Shown piece after piece: positions 1-11,965 of a stretch of 64,000 nt of DNA. Within the stretch, counting starts at the first letter, position 1, and every line of letters starts with the position of its first letter. Location: positions 6,552,093 through 6,616,092 of the forward strand of contig OZ024783.1 in the NCBI GenBank assembly GCA_964017065.1. The letters run 5' to 3'. The DNA comes from Haliclona indistincta (Eukaryota > Porifera > Demospongiae > Haplosclerida > Chalinidae). A program made the translations under genes and the position numbers. Under the pieces are notes generated by a model. The model did not search any database and was not told the origin of the DNA. It worked only from the letters and a program-made list of their open reading frames with translations.

Positions 1-175
1 TTACTTTTATATGTTGTACTACTCCTGAGGGTCGTCTACTTCAACCTCATTTGCAGGTTCCCCTGGCCTGTAATGAGAGTGTCCTGCACCGAAAGTATGT
101 TTGTAAATAGAGAGCCATGTAGCCCATACAAACACGGGACACGTGAAAAAATTGACGTAGCCCTTATTTGCACCA

Positions 176-598
176 TTACTGATGGATAGTATTGATGGGT
201 AACGTAGCTTGTTGTTCAAACGAATGAAGGAGATCTAATCGACTGCTCACAAATTCACGAACTGTAAGGATTGGACGATTTTCAGGAGTACATGTAGCAA
301 TGTCATTTGGTGAAGTCAGGACAACAAGTTTTGATCGCAAAGAAACATAATCAGGTTTCGAATTTGTGAAGCAGTCGAAAACATACAATGTAGTTGATTC
401 AGAAAGTAGAGGGCGTATTACTTGCCGAAACTCACTTGAGCTCTTATGACTTGTTACGACCACTTTCATTGAATCAAGTAGGAAGCAATAGTAGTCTCCT
501 TCCAAACACATGACAAGTGTTCCGGTCACATGATCATATTCTTTGATGAAGAGGATCCAGCATGACTTGCTGACCTGCTTAGCAAGGAGCAGCGACAA
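176..598 (-). pseudogene. Unknown protein, C-terminal exon of copy A
   Basis: This is an open minus-strand reading of 140 codons. It lies downstream, in gene direction, of the membrane segment of copy A near 840-900. It contains TTLYVFDCF about 25 residues before KLVVLTSPND. A hydrophobic strand ending in D, followed later by a T-S-P-N turn, recalls the Walker-B region of RHS/Crinkler-type NTPases, but no convincing P-loop sits in the same copy, so I give that resemblance little weight. Copies B to D keep only pieces of this stretch, for example 3290-3420 and 9430-9560. The exon may be real in copy A, but no complete gene can be built around it. Confidence 0.35.
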
Positions 599-1151
599 GA
601 CAAATTGACTCTTGTTAATAGTTTAGTTCAGAGAAGAGAAAAGAGACAAGAGTTCATTGGATTTGCTAATGTAGATTGTCGCAAGAACAGGAGCTTGCAG
701 TTATTGAGCGTTTGGTGGTCCACCTGAAGGAGCTCGAATAGGTTGTTGAACGTTGGGCGGACCTACAAGAACAGGAGCTTGAATAGGTCGTTGTTGAAGG
801 ATGAGTGGTCCATCACCGGAGCTCCATCACCCATCATTACTCCAAAATATCATAGCAGTAGCACCAATAACAAGAATTATGACATAAACAAGATAACGCC
901 AAAAATATTCCTTCAGAATAACTTTTCCAATACTGACGATACGACTTTGAATGACCATTATAAAATAAATACTATTCTGACATTGGAAGCGATATAGAAC
1001 ATTTTTTCACGACATGATTGTGAAGACCATCAAATTTCTCTCTTCTTACCATGGGAAAATTGTAGATTTGCTTCGCCACACGTTGTAGTGCTTGAGAAGA
1101 GGAAATGTTAATCGGTCGACCTTCAGATCGATGTTACTCATTTCCCTCCAT

Positions 1152-1421
1152 CTAATCGTCTCCTTGATTCCTTTTGATTTTCTGGAACTTATCTACCATG
1201 AGATGACTGAGAAGGAAGATAAGGCAGTTTTCAAGCACAATCTCATCATTCTCTTCGCTGACGGCATACGAACAAACAAGAACTGAGTGTCTTCTTATCA
1301 CAAGATCAGGCGATCCAACAAATAAGAATACTTTCCTATAACAATTCGGTAGTTCCAGACCAAAATTTAAAAAGTTAGTCAATAAGGAAAAATTAAAAGT
1401 TGGAAGAATATTGGACTTCAA
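1152..1421 (-). pseudogene. Unknown S-P-D-L-V-I domain exon, copy A
   Basis: The minus-strand frame reads through GLELPNCYRKVFLFVGSPDL and then a hydrophobic stretch ending in LIFLLSHLMV. It is nearly identical to 4600-4837 in copy B. The frame is lost after the LLSHLMV block in copy A and continues in B. The arrangement of a P-D-L-x-I strand followed by a V-L-E-N / L-L-x-x-M-V helix resembles the exons at 33466-33762 and 34532-34735, which suggests a shared ancestral domain, possibly nuclease-like. That is inference from the pattern only. Confidence 0.35.
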
Positions 1422-2143
1422 ACATGGCTTATGTAGCTCCTTCTGTGATTCAGTTTGTGAAATAAATTCAAACCAGTTGTGTTTACAATCTAATAGTGTT
1501 TGACCTCAAAACGATCAATGAAGGAAAAGGAACATGGGGAATTCTTTCTTCGATTGTTCACTTACATGTTTCACTTGCTTGTTGCAATGTGTTTATCTCC
1601 TTGACATTTATCTTGGGAAAAAAATTTAAACTTGAACACACAGTACCATAGTATGCTCCAGATTGGGCTGTTGTGATGATTTCTGCTTGAAAATGTGTTT
1701 AACAAGCTCTTCGCAGGATGGTTCAGACATTGGTCTTTCAAATTAGGAAGCGTCTTGTGCTGGACACAAACTGTTGCTCTGTGTCAGGTTCTTATTAATA
1801 CACAGCATACTATAATGAGATTGAAAGAAGTGGGCAGCGTATGGTTTTTCAGTTGATGTAATCAGTGTATTTATCAACTGCATTAAGTAAACACTGTTGA
1901 TGATCTTCAAAAAGTGTAGTTGTGACAATTATTGTTTGAGTCAAGTGCTTAGCTGCACTAGTCATTTGAAAGATGTGAAGTGTATTATTGTCACCAAGAA
2001 GAAAAGAATCAACATCGTGATCCTTCCATCAACTACCAATCCGGTCGGTCGGTTTGTCAACGTGGATTGCGGATACCTTTCCTCGGAATAACGGAATAAT
2101 AATTTTGTCAAGACCAGGAGAAGGTTTTGGTCCTCCTTATACT

Positions 2144-2569
2144 TCAAGTGTGGTATCCACCAGGCAATTGAGCTTTGACTAGGTGGAGCAGCCTGGGATA
2201 GACAACAATCTTACATTCAGTGTTGCACAAATGAAGCTGGTACTCGACTGACCCTACATTTTGATTAAGCATAGGTACTTGAGCACCTTGACTATTTCGG
2301 CCAATGTCGAAGTACAAGTGTGGTAAGTAGAATAGTAAGAGTTCAGACTTGACCAAATAAAGTACTTTGGGCACCATATATTTGGTGTAGAATTCCATAC
2401 CAAGCATTGCTTGTTGTTGCGGGTGCCAAAGGCCAATCATCTGTTCATTGTGTTGCGCTCGAGCAGTGGTGTTGTCGCCATCAACAGTGCTCTCACCACG
2501 GGGCGTTGGCATATGTTGTGTCATCCTTAGGTGTGGTTTTATTGACATGAAGCATGCGATCAGCATCAT
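2144..2569 (-). CDS. Hypothetical 141-codon ORF, copy A
   Basis: This open minus-strand reading is kept almost unchanged in copy C (8285-8710), with only a few substitutions over 141 codons and no indel. It begins in a hydrophobic-to-basic leader (ACFMSIKPHLRMTQHM) and ends at GGYHT. It has no motif I recognise. Part of it is deleted in copy B, where about 130 bp are missing around 6320. Conservation of length may simply reflect recent duplication, because neighbouring non-coding sequence is equally similar. Treat it as a possible exon rather than an established gene. Confidence 0.3.
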   Translation of the reverse strand: MMLIACFMSIKPHLRMTQHMPTPRGESTVDGDNTTARAQHNEQMIGLWHPQQQAMLGMEFYTKYMVPKVLYLVKSELLLFYLPHLYFDIGRNSQGAQVPMLNQNVGSVEYQLHLCNTECKIVVYPRLLHLVKAQLPGGYHT

Positions 2570-3440
2570 AACAATAATTATGATAATTTTTACCTTTGGT
2601 TTTTTGACAATTGCATATAGTGGACTGTCAGTTTTAGGTGTGGTTTTCTAAGGGGCATTCTCTTAAAGAGTCCATTCGAGCAAACTCAGAAAATCTTTCA
2701 AATGAGACAGAATTCACATCGTAAAGATTTACTTTTAAGTGTACTACTTCTGAGGGTTTGTTTCCTTCAACCTCATTCGTGCTCTGTCCTAGCTTCGGCA
2801 AGAAATAGGTCAGGCTGGTATATTGCTAAAGAAACTTGCAGAAAATCAGAAATTGTGTCAATAACGGAGGTTTTGAGCACGCTTGCTTCCATAGCGGAGA
2901 GAGAGAATGAGAATAATTGGGGCGAAAAAGTTTTGTTAAACTGGTGGTATTCGGATCTGCAGGTGTTCCTGACCTGTAAAGGAGTGTCCTGCGCCAAAAG
3001 ACAAGACAGGCTACTTAGGTCCATCTTTTAATATCAGAGGCACCAGACACTGCAAATGGAGCTTTACTTCTTCAGTCGAAGGCACATGTTGTTTGTAAGA
3101 TATTTTAAATAGATAATGGCAATATAATTTATAGAGAGTATTGAATGCCATATGGCCCATACAAACACAGTAACATGACGGACACGTGAGAAACTTGACG
3201 TAGCGCCTATTTGCACCATTACTGATGGATAGTATTGATGGGTAACGTAGCTTGTTGCTCAAACGAATGAAGGAGATCTAATCTACTGCTCACAAATTCA
3301 TGAACTGTAAGGATAGGACGATTTTCAGGAGTACATGTAGCAATGTCATTTCAAACACATGACAAGTGTTCCGGTCACATGATCATATTCTATGATGAAG
3401 AAGATCCAGCATCTCTACCACCGGTTCTTTGATGTACCGC

Positions 3441-3869
3441 TCATTGACATTCAGTCTGGATTTCCTCATTTCCACTTGAATTGAGGAATTCGACTACTTT
3501 TGAACACGCATCTGTATGTGTTAAGTGTGTCCCCTGTGAGATACCCAGTAGAGATTGTATTGTATATTTAGGTACTCCACATTGACTAATTTGTTGGATG
3601 TTCTCTTTCAAATGGTATAATCGTTGTGCAGTTGCTGGTGAATTGCTCATCACAGAAGAATTTATGTCTGGCAGGGTTACTTTGAAGCTCGATTTAACCC
3701 AATCATTTGGGGAGAGCCGACGTCTGCTAAGTACGGTATCCAAACTAGAGGTTGTCATGTTAACAAGAGAGTAACAAATAAAGAAGTAGGATGGTGGAGA
3801 GACAGCAGGTTGACAATACAAGGAGCTAGAATTGGGGGAAAGAAAAGACAGAAAGTAAAAATTATGCAA
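3441..3869 (-). CDS. Hypothetical exon unique to copy B
   Basis: This 142-codon minus-strand reading occupies an insertion that copies A, C and D lack; they pass directly from the equivalent of 3420 to the equivalent of 3905-4200. The first 35 residues are aromatic and hydrophobic. The rest looks like soluble protein, with NSPATAQRLYHLKENIQQIS followed by a GVPKYTIQSLLG segment. A plausible splice acceptor sits near 3745. No family is recognised. It may be an exon retained only in this copy or one brought in by insertion. Confidence 0.3.
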   Translation of the reverse strand: MHNFYFLSFLSPNSSSLYCQPAVSPPSYFFICYSLVNMTTSSLDTVLSRRRLSPNDWVKSSFKVTLPDINSSVMSNSPATAQRLYHLKENIQQISQCGVPKYTIQSLLGISQGTHLTHTDACSKVVEFLNSSGNEEIQTECQ

Positions 3870-4017
3870 TCAAAAGGTTTAGAAATTACTAGGAAGTGGG
3901 GCTTAAACTAGCCTTGTCACCAGGCTCCACCCTCTCGCAAATTTTGTACTGACAGTGAGCCTGGTCTCTAATCTCGCGTGACATAGACAGAGAATTAGTG
4001 AGCGTGGGCAGGATAGC

Positions 4018-4837
4018 TCAACATGCCGACGCACCACGTACACTGCAAGTGCAGACTGTACGTTTGTACCAGTATGTGAGTACAGACTCGATTATACTTG
4101 CTAACAGCAACTTAACAGCTTGTTCGCGATTGCGTGTGCCATGCACTTGGACTTCTTCCTTTAGCCACACCTCTTCATTAACAAGCTTATTAAGGTGGTC
4201 CATCACCGGATCTTTGATGTAAAACTTACTCCAAAATATCATAGCAGTAGCACCAATAACAAGAATTATGACATACACAAGATAACGGCAAACATTACAC
4301 CTCAGACGTTCGGTTGAATAACTACTCCAATACCTACATGTAACTACTGACAATACGACTTTGAATGACCATTCTAAAATAACTACCAATCAGACTTTGG
4401 AACCGATATAGAACATTTTTTCACGACATGATTGTGAAGACCATCAAATTTCTCTCCTCTAACCATGGGAAAATTGTAGATAAGCTTTGCCACACGTTGT
4501 AGTACTCGAGTAGAGGAAACGTTAATCGGTTGACCTTCAGATCGATGTGACTGATTTCCCTCCACTTTCTAATCATCTCCTTGATTCCTTTTGATTTTCC
4601 GGAACTTATTGGACCATCATCTACCATGAGATGACTGAGAAGGAAGATAAGGCAGTTTTCAAGCACAATCTCTTCATTCTCTTCGCTGACGGCATACGAA
4701 CAAACAAGAACTGAGTGTCTTCTTATCACAAGATCAGGCGATCCAACAAATAAGAACACTTTCCTATAACAATTCGGTAGTTCCAGACCAAAATTTAAAA
4801 AGTTGGTCATTAATGAAAAATTAAGGGTGCTCAACAC
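4018..4837 (-). pseudogene. Unknown single-pass membrane protein, exons of copy B
   Basis: This is the best-preserved stretch of the 1-10 kb family. In minus-strand order it holds the S-P-D-L-V-I domain (4600-4837), then, after a frame change, a block reading LQRVAKLIYNFPMVRGEKF and ending in HNHVVKKCSIS (4420-4560). Next comes a hydrophobic run LVYVIILVIGATAMIFW (4231-4281), long enough to span a membrane, and then an acidic tail beginning with D-P-V-M. The shift between the first two blocks is either an unmarked intron or a frameshift. The protein type is unknown: membrane-anchored, with folded domains on both sides. Confidence 0.4.
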
Positions 4838-5413
4838 TAATTAATATTCATAAGGCGGTCAGTATTTGTGAATATCATTATGCGGTTGTGAATATCGTCA
4901 CACGGTTGTGAATATCATTTCGCGCTTTGTAGTATGCTGTACTTCGTGTACGCGCAGAGAAAGCACAAAACAGTATAAAACTCGGGCATGAAGCACTGGA
5001 GTACGTTTATACAGCGCCAAGATCGTCACCTACACGTGGCCAACACTGTAACGGAGAGTTTTTTCGAATTGCGTACTCAACAGCCAAGATAAGTTACGTA
5101 AGTACTGTTAGTCGCTGCTGTATTGCCAAAAGCTCTCCGTTACTGTATTCCTCGTGTCGAAATACCCACAGAAACTTGGTTTCAGCAATCTGGGACGCAC
5201 AGTAAAAAAGTCTTTTAGACATGTAGGCGTGGTTTTTGTCGCGCCTCTGACGACCCGTCAACGTAAGCTACCTCGCTGAAACTTGTTATGCAAGCTGTAC
5301 TTCCAGTGGTAGTGCTGTTCTGCTAGCGATGTGTTCGTAGCAGCTTTATAACACGAAAATCTAGCCCATAGCAACGGCGCCGCATTATGAATATTAATTA
5401 GTGTTGAGCACCC
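4825..5413. mobile_element. TTAA-flanked MITE with 29-bp inverted termini
   Basis: The element is 589 bp. It begins GGGTGCTCAACACTAATTAA and ends with the exact complement; the first 29 bases match perfectly. TTAA sits directly on both sides (4821-4824 and 5414-5417). Copy A of the surrounding gene keeps the empty site at about 1391, where a single TTAA joins the same flanks, so this is a precise insertion. TTAA duplication is known for piggyBac and Kolobok superfamilies. No coding capacity is visible, so it was mobilised in trans. Confidence 0.9.
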
Positions 5414-8284
5414 TTAAAAGTTATAAGAATATTGGACTTCAAGCATGGCTTATGTAGCTCTTTCTGTGATTCAGTTTGTGAAATAAATTCAAACCAGTTG
5501 TGTTTGCAATCTAAAAGTGTTTGACCTCAAAACGATCAATGAAGGAAAAGGAAGATGAGGAATTCTTTCTTCGATTGTTCACTTACCTGTTTCACTTGCT
5601 TGTTGCGATGTGTTTATCTCTTGACATTTATCTTGGGGAAAAAATTTAAACTTGAACACACAGTACCAGAGCATGCTCCAGATTGGGCTGTTGTGATGAT
5701 TTCTGCTTGAAAATGTGTTTAACAAGCTCTTCGCAGGATGGTTCAGACATTGGTCTTTCAAATTAGGAAGCGTCTTGTGCTGGACACAAACTGTTGCTCT
5801 GTGTCAGGTTCTTATTAATACACAGCATACTATAATGATATTGAAAGAAGTGGGCATCATATGGTTTTCCAGTTGATGTAATCAGTGTATTTATCCACTG
5901 CATTAAGTAAACACTGTTGATGATCTTCAAAAAGTGTAGTTGTGACAATTATTGTTTGAGTCAAGTGCTTAGCTGCACTAGTCATTTGAAAGATGTGAAG
6001 TGTATTATTGTCACCAAGAAGAAAAGAATCAACATCGTGATTCTTCCATCAACTACCAATCCGGTCGGTCGGTTTGTCAACGTGGATTGCGGATACCTTT
6101 ACTCGGAATAACGGAATAATTTTGTCAAGACCAGGAGAAGGTTTTGGTCCTCCTTATACTTCAAGTGTGGTATCCACCAGGCAATTGAGCTTTGACTAGG
6201 TGGAGCAGCCTGGGATAGACCACCATCTTACATTCAGTGTTGCACAAATGGAGCTGGTAGTCGACTGACCTTACATTTTGATTAAGCATAGGTACTTGGG
6301 CACCTTGACTATTTCGGCCAATGGGGCGTTGGCATATGTTGTTTCATCCTTAGGTGTGGTTTTATTGACATGAAGCATGCGATCAGCATCATAACAATAA
6401 TTATGATAATTATTTACCTTTGGTTTTTTGACAATTGCATATAGTGGACTGTCAGTTTTAGGTGTGGTTTTCTAAAGAGCATTCTCTTAAAGAGTCTACT
6501 CGATCAGACTCAGAAAATCTTTCAAATGAGACAGAATTTACATCGTAAAGATTTACTTTTAAGTGTACTACTTCTGAGGGCTCGTTTACTTCAACCTCAT
6601 TTTGCTCTGTCCTAGCTTCGGCAAGAAATAGGTCAGGCTGGTATATTGCTGAAGAAACTTGCAGAAAATCAGAGATTGTGTCAATACCGGAGGTTTTGAG
6701 CACGCTTGCTTCCATAGCGGAGAGAGAGAATGAGAATAATTGGGGCGAAAAAGTTTTGTTAAACTGGTGTTATTCGGATCTGCAGGTGTTCCTGACCTGT
6801 AAAGGAGTGTCCTGCTCCAAAAGAACATTTATATAATTTATAGAGAGTATTGAATGCCATATGGCCCATACAAACACAGTAACATGACGGACATGTGAGA
6901 AAATTGACGTAGCCCTTATTAGCACCATTACTGATGGATAGTATTGATGGGTAACGTAGCTTGTTGTTCAAACGAATGAAGGAGATCTAATCTACTGCTC
7001 ACAAATTCACGAACTATAAGGATTGGACGATTTTCAGGAGTACATGTAGCAATGTCATTGCAGACACATGACAAAGTGTTCCGGTCACATGATCATATTC
7101 TTTGATGAAGAGGATCCAGCATCTCTTCCACCGGATCTTTGATGTACTCCAAAATATTATAGCAGAATTATGACACAAATAAACAAGATAACGGCTAAAC
7201 ATTGCACCAATATTCCACCAGATGTTCGGTTGAGTGACTACTCCAATACCTACCTACTGACGATACGTCTTGAATTACCGTTCTCTAATAAATACCAATC
7301 TGACTTCGGAACAATTTCTAGTAAGAGAACAATTTTTCACGACATGATTGTGAAGACCATCAAATTTCTCTCCTAACTATGGGAAAATTGTAGAGAAGCT
7401 TCGCCACAAGTTGTAGTGCTTGAGAAGAGGAAAGGTTAATCGGTCGACCTTCAGATCGATGTTACTGATTTCCCTCCATCTAATTGTCTCCTTGATTCCT
7501 TTTGATTTTCTGGAACTTTTTGGACTATCATCTACCATGAGATGTCTTAGAAGGTTGGAAGAATATTGGAATTCAAGCATAGCTTATGTAGCTCTTTCTG
7601 TGATTCAATTTGAGAAATAAATTCAAACCAGTTATGTTTACAATTTGACCTCAAAACGATCAATGAAGGAAAAGGAAGATGAGGAATTCTTTTTTCGATT
7701 GTTCACTTGCATGTTTTACTTGCTTGTTGCAATGTGTTTATCTCTTGACATTTGTCTTGGGAAAAAAATTTAAACTTGAACACACAGTACCATAGTATGC
7801 TCCAGATTGAGCTGTTGTGATGATTTCTGCTTGAAAATGTGTTTAACAAGCTCTTCGAAGGATGGTTCAGACATTGGTCTTTCAAATTAGGAAGCGTCTT
7901 GTGCTGGACACAAACTGTTGCTCTGTGTCATGTTCTTATTAATACACAGCATACTATAATGAGATTGAAAGAAGTGGGCATCATATGGTTTTTCAGTTGA
8001 TGTAGTCAGTGTATTTATCCACTGCATTAAGTAAACACTGTTGATGATCTTCAAAAAGTGTAGTTGTGACAATTATTGTTTGAGTCCAGTGCTTAGCTGC
8101 ACTAGTCATTTGAAAGATGTGAAGTGTATTATTGTCACCAAGAAGAAAAGAATCAACATCGTGATTCTTCCATCAACTACCAATCCGGTCGGTCGGTTTG
8201 TCAACGTGGATTGCGGATACCTTCCCTCGGAATAACGGTATAATTTTGTCAAGACCAGGAGAAGGTTTTGGTCCTCCTTATACT

Positions 8285-8710
8285 TCAAGTGTGGTATCCA
8301 CCAGGCAATTGAGCTTTGACTAGGTGGAGCAGCCTGGGATAGACCACCATCTTACATTCAGTGTTGCACAAATGGAACTGGTAGTCGACTGACCCTACAT
8401 TTTGATTAAGCATAGGTACTTGAGCACCTTGACTATTTCGGCCAATGTCGAAGTACAAGTGTGGTAAGTAGAATAGTAAGAGTTCAGACTTGACCAAATA
8501 AAGTACTTTGGGCACCATATATTTGGTGTAGAATTCCATACCAAGCATTGCTTGTTGTTGCGGGTGCCAAAGGCCAATCATCTGTTCATTGTGTTGCGCT
8601 CGAGCAGTGGTGTTGTCGCCATCAACAGTGCTCTCACCACGGGGCGTTGGCATATGTTGTGTCATCCTTAGGTGTGGTTTTATTGACATGAAGCATGCGA
8701 TCAGCATCAT
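8285..8710 (-). CDS. Hypothetical 141-codon ORF, copy C
   Basis: This is the counterpart of 2144-2569, differing by a handful of substitutions and no indel. The neighbouring block at 8106-8288, encoding KYKEDQNLLLVLTKL, has a 3-bp difference from copy A. Function is unknown. It is reported because it is the only long frame in the 1-10 kb array that survives intact in two copies. Confidence 0.3.
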   Translation of the reverse strand: MMLIACFMSIKPHLRMTQHMPTPRGESTVDGDNTTARAQHNEQMIGLWHPQQQAMLGMEFYTKYMVPKVLYLVKSELLLFYLPHLYFDIGRNSQGAQVPMLNQNVGSVDYQFHLCNTECKMVVYPRLLHLVKAQLPGGYHT

Positions 8711-9768
8711 AACAATAATTATGATATTTATTTACCTTTGGTTTTTTGACAATTGCATATAGGGGACTGTCAGTCTTAGGTGTGGTTTTCTAAGGAGCAT
8801 TCTCTTAAAGAGTCTACTCGATCAGACTCAGAAAATCTTTCAAATGAGACAGAATTTACATCGTGAAGATTTACTTTTAAGTGTACTACTTCTGAGGGTT
8901 CGTTTACTTCAACCTCATTTGTGCTCTGTCCTAGCTTTGGCAAGAAATAGGTCAGGCTGGTATATTGCTGAAGAAACTTGCAGAAAATCAGAAATTGTGT
9001 CAATAACGGAGGTTTTGAACACGCTTGCTTCCATAGCAGAGAGAGAATGAGAAAAATTGGGGCGAAGAAGTTTTGCTAAACTGGTGGTATTCGGATCTGC
9101 AGGTGTTCCTGACCTGTAAAGGAGTGTCCTGCGCCAAAAGACAAGACAGGCTACTTAGGTCCATCTTTTAATATCAGAGGCACCAGACACTGCAAATGGA
9201 GCTTTACTTCTTCAGTCGAAGGCACATGTTGTTTGTAAGATATTTTTAATAGATAATGGCAATATAATTTATATAGAGTATTGAATGCCATATGGCCCAT
9301 ACAAACACAGTAACATGAAGGACATGTGAGAAAATTGACGTAGCGCCTATTTGCACCATTACTGATGGATAGTATTGATGGGTAACGTAGCTTGTTGTTC
9401 AAACGAATGAAGGAGATCTAATCGACTGCTCACAAATTCACGAACTATAAGGATTGGACGATTTTCAGGAGTACATGTAGCAATGTCATTTCAAACACAT
9501 GACAAGTGTTCCGGTCACATGATCATATTCTGTGATGAAGAAGATCCAGCATCTCTACCACCGGATCTTTGATGTACTCCAAAATATTATAGCAGAATTA
9601 TGACATAAACAAGATAACGACAAAACATTGCACAAATATTCCACCAGACGTTCGGTTGAGTGACTACTCCAATACCTACCTACTGACGATACGTCTTGAA
9701 TTACTGTTCTCTAATCTGACTTTGGAACCGATATAGAACATTTTTTCACGACATGATTGTGAAGACCA

Positions 9769-10140
9769 TCAAATTTCTCTCCTAACTATGGGAAAATTGT
9801 AGATATGCTTCACCACATGTTGTAGTACTTGAGAAGAAGAAACGTCAATCAGTCGACCTTTCAGATCGATGTGACCGATTTCCCTATCGCCTCGTATGAA
9901 GCTACAGCAATTATAATCGAGTTTTTGGAAATTCTTTTCCTCATTTCTTTTTCTAATATTTTCATTTTTTCCTGTGTGTACAGGCAAAAATAGATAAACT
10001 CTCACAAAGGGAATATGGGATGCCCCTTGGGTATACATGTTAGAACTATACATGTACAATGATTTGTTAGGACTGCGTACCGGCAAAGGCTCAATGATCG
10101 TTGCCTCTTCACCTTTTGAAAACGAAAGGTCCTGTTTCAC
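9769..10140 (-). pseudogene. Unknown gene family, remnant of copy D
   Basis: The low-coordinate third of this minus-strand reading (9769-9890) is the conserved block seen in copies A to C, here SSSQVLQHVVKHIYNFPIVR. The upstream part does not match the other copies and has the look of intron or unrelated sequence carried in frame. Copy D is therefore truncated, and it marks the border between the 1-10 kb array and the receptor cluster. Confidence 0.3.
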
Positions 10141-10303
10141 AACTATTGCATGACTTAAGTGGGAATGCTGACGTATCGAACTTCCTAATTTTCACATATA
10201 CGTCAACAGGTGAGACAAAAAATCCAGATCTTGGAAAAAGTCCAGGAGTTGTTTCTTTCTGGCAACTAAGCCTCCTGTTTTTTTTGGATAAAAATACGCG
10301 ATC

Positions 10304-10439
10304 TTAAATGGCCCTCTTGATAGCATCTTCCTTGGAATTAACTACTTGTTCACAATCAATCCCAGGTGGAAGCCTTATTCTCTTCAGTGCCACATCCTTG
10401 CCTTTCCACTGCCCATGATGTACAACACTGAAACTACCT
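10304..10439 (-). pseudogene. Kinase-like N-lobe fragment, frameshifted
   Basis: On the minus strand the sequence reads GSFSVVHHGQWKGKDVALK. This has the layout of a protein-kinase glycine loop (G-x-F-x-x-V-x-x-G), a W-K-G strand and the V-A-x-K strand with the ATP-binding lysine. One extra base just after the lysine shifts the frame and leads to a stop. Paralogues at 12015-12090, 12618-12693 and 23413-23488 keep the reading after the lysine (KRVRLPPGIDCEQVV) but carry two extra bases inside the glycine loop. The copies are thus broken at different points, which supports a once-functional ancestor. Tyrosine-kinase-like or receptor kinase are the natural guesses. No C-lobe was found. Confidence 0.45.
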
Positions 10440-10500
10440 TTATACATTTATCAAGAGATATAGCTCTTCAGTGTCTCTGTATCCACCCCATAGGTACAGG

Positions 10501-10662
10501 TTACTGCCAGCAGCGGTCAATCCGGTCGGTTGGTTTGTTAGCACGGATAGTGAATACGTCTCGTTCCTCCATGAGTGCCCTCGGAATAACGGTATCTAGC
10601 TCTAAGCACTGTACATATTGCTTGCGGTCGACTGCCGGGAAAACTTTCACTGAAGCTGCCAT
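10501..10662 (-). CDS. Small conserved ORF, 53 aa, unknown exon
   Basis: The ORF starts MAASVKVFPAVDRKQ, contains LDTVIPRALMEERDVF and ends ANKPTDRIDRCWQ. Degenerate relatives carrying K-P-T-D-R-I occur in each copy of the upstream array (about 2040-2110, 6060-6120, 8180-8245), so this exon links the 1-10 kb family with the receptor cluster. It lies directly before the kinase-like fragment in gene direction. The family is not recognised; it is more likely one exon of a larger protein than a free gene. Confidence 0.35.
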   Translation of the reverse strand: MAASVKVFPAVDRKQYVQCLELDTVIPRALMEERDVFTIRANKPTDRIDRCWQ

Positions 10663-10679
10663 TGATTCGAATTAAAGTT

Positions 10680-11319
10680 TCGTCAATAGCTATAGTGTTG
10701 ATCAAGTAGCCTTGCAGTTGGCTATCTTCTGAATTGGATACCTTTTCCAGTAACTTTCACCAGTTGTCTCCTTAAAACTTTCTATGTATAGAAAAAGTGG
10801 GATATTTGTTATAAGTTTAAAGTTGAACTTACCATATAAATTATGTGAAGCTCTCAATTTCTTCTGACACTAAACAAACCACAAAAACGCCCTCTTTGAA
10901 TGATCCAAAGCCAAAAACAATCATACTCACCTTATATTGAAGGTGTAAGTGAAAGAATAGAAAAACAAATTTAACCTTTCAACATTAGAATTTATAACCA
11001 TCTTTAATAACGCAATGTGTTTACACTAATAATTCCGTCATGTATGTCTTTACACCTATACATACCAGTACGATGACTTCTTGCTCGATGAATTTTCAGA
11101 ACTTTGCTCTCATTAGTAATTGAAATTTCATCATTAGTTCTGAGTTCCTGACAATTTGTGGTTCAGTTGAACCACTCAATGGAATTGTAGGCTTCAAAGG
11201 GGCACACTAGTACTGCCTCTTCTCCATCTACGGCAGTATACTTTGTTGTTGGATTTACAGATGACTGAATAGCTTCATCTGGGTACAAATGGCTATCGCA
11301 TAATCTCTCTCTTAAAGCA
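10680..11319. other. No gene seen
   Basis: AT-rich sequence without a supportable exon. The segment near 10760-10850 resembles 22640-22740, an intronic part of the duplicated receptor block. Confidence 0.5.
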
Positions 11320-11523
11320 TTAACTCACATATTCATACTCATTCCCAACAACATTTCTAGCAAGGCAGTAGCCATGTTGGTGATGCTGGGACCTTTGTTG
11401 CAATAATTTTAATATTTGTTGGTGGATTTGCTGCACCTGAAATGCAAAAGTACATGTACAAAGATAGTCAATATGGATGGATGAATTGTTCTCAGGAACA
11501 ACCCCACCTTTAGGTGTAGACAC
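11320..11523 (-). pseudogene. Decayed Ig-domain exon
   Basis: The end of this minus-strand reading, GYCLARNVVGNEYEYV, matches the F-G strand region of the I-set Ig exons at 14462 and 25256 (GVYTCFARNVVGNDSIEY). The first two thirds of the domain, including the first cysteine and the core tryptophan, are missing or out of frame. It is a truncated exon of the receptor family. Confidence 0.5.
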
Positions 11524-11965
11524 TCTACTGCCAGGTGCACAGATGAAAAGTAGATTAAATTTGATGTTATGACCAAAAAGCTACTTTAGGTTAGTTATCA
11601 AAAAAATAAGAAAGCAAAGCAATTTTAGTTGAACCTCATGATGCAACTTCCTTGGAATTAATTCTAAATGTTACGTTTCTTTGACTTGTTCCAAGCTCCA
11701 GACCAGACGACACTCGTCTTTTCAATCGAGACGATGTACGAACTGGTCCGTTGGTATATGTCCCACCCGAACAGTCGATGTGGAGGGAAGAATTTCTCTC
11801 GGAAACAAGTCCACCTTTACATGTAACGCTCTACTGCCAGGTGCACAGTACAGCTGAAAAGTAAATTCAATTTGATGTCATGACCAAAAAAGCTATTTTG
11901 AATAGTTTAAGTTAGTTAGCAAAAAATAAGAAAGCAAAGCAATGGAGGTTAGTTGAACCTCTTGA

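Larger units (their letters stand above)
1..10150 (-). repeat. Four degenerate tandem copies of a minus-strand gene family
   Basis: The same ordered blocks recur four times: about 1-3130 (A), 3135-6835 (B), 6840-9280 (C) and 9285-10150 (D). Markers include the block at 1743-2147, 5763-6130 and 7887-8288, the 141-codon ORF at 2144 and 8285, and the block that begins near 3135, 6840 and 9275. Copies B to D have small indels that break reading frames, and no copy gives a continuous model. Copy B also carries an insertion at 3435-3905 and a MITE at 4825-5413. Read on the minus strand, each copy has a domain containing S-P-D-L-V-I, a conserved block containing EKFDGLHNHVVKKCSIS, and a single hydrophobic membrane-type segment. 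I do not recognise the family. Tandem gene duplication with decay is the best reading. Confidence 0.75.

Noticed and set aside
10440..10520. Kelch repeat (GSNLYLWGGYRD) on the minus strand
   Set aside because: Only one short motif, in a frame that competes with the K-P-T-D-R-I exon, and no further Kelch repeats nearby.
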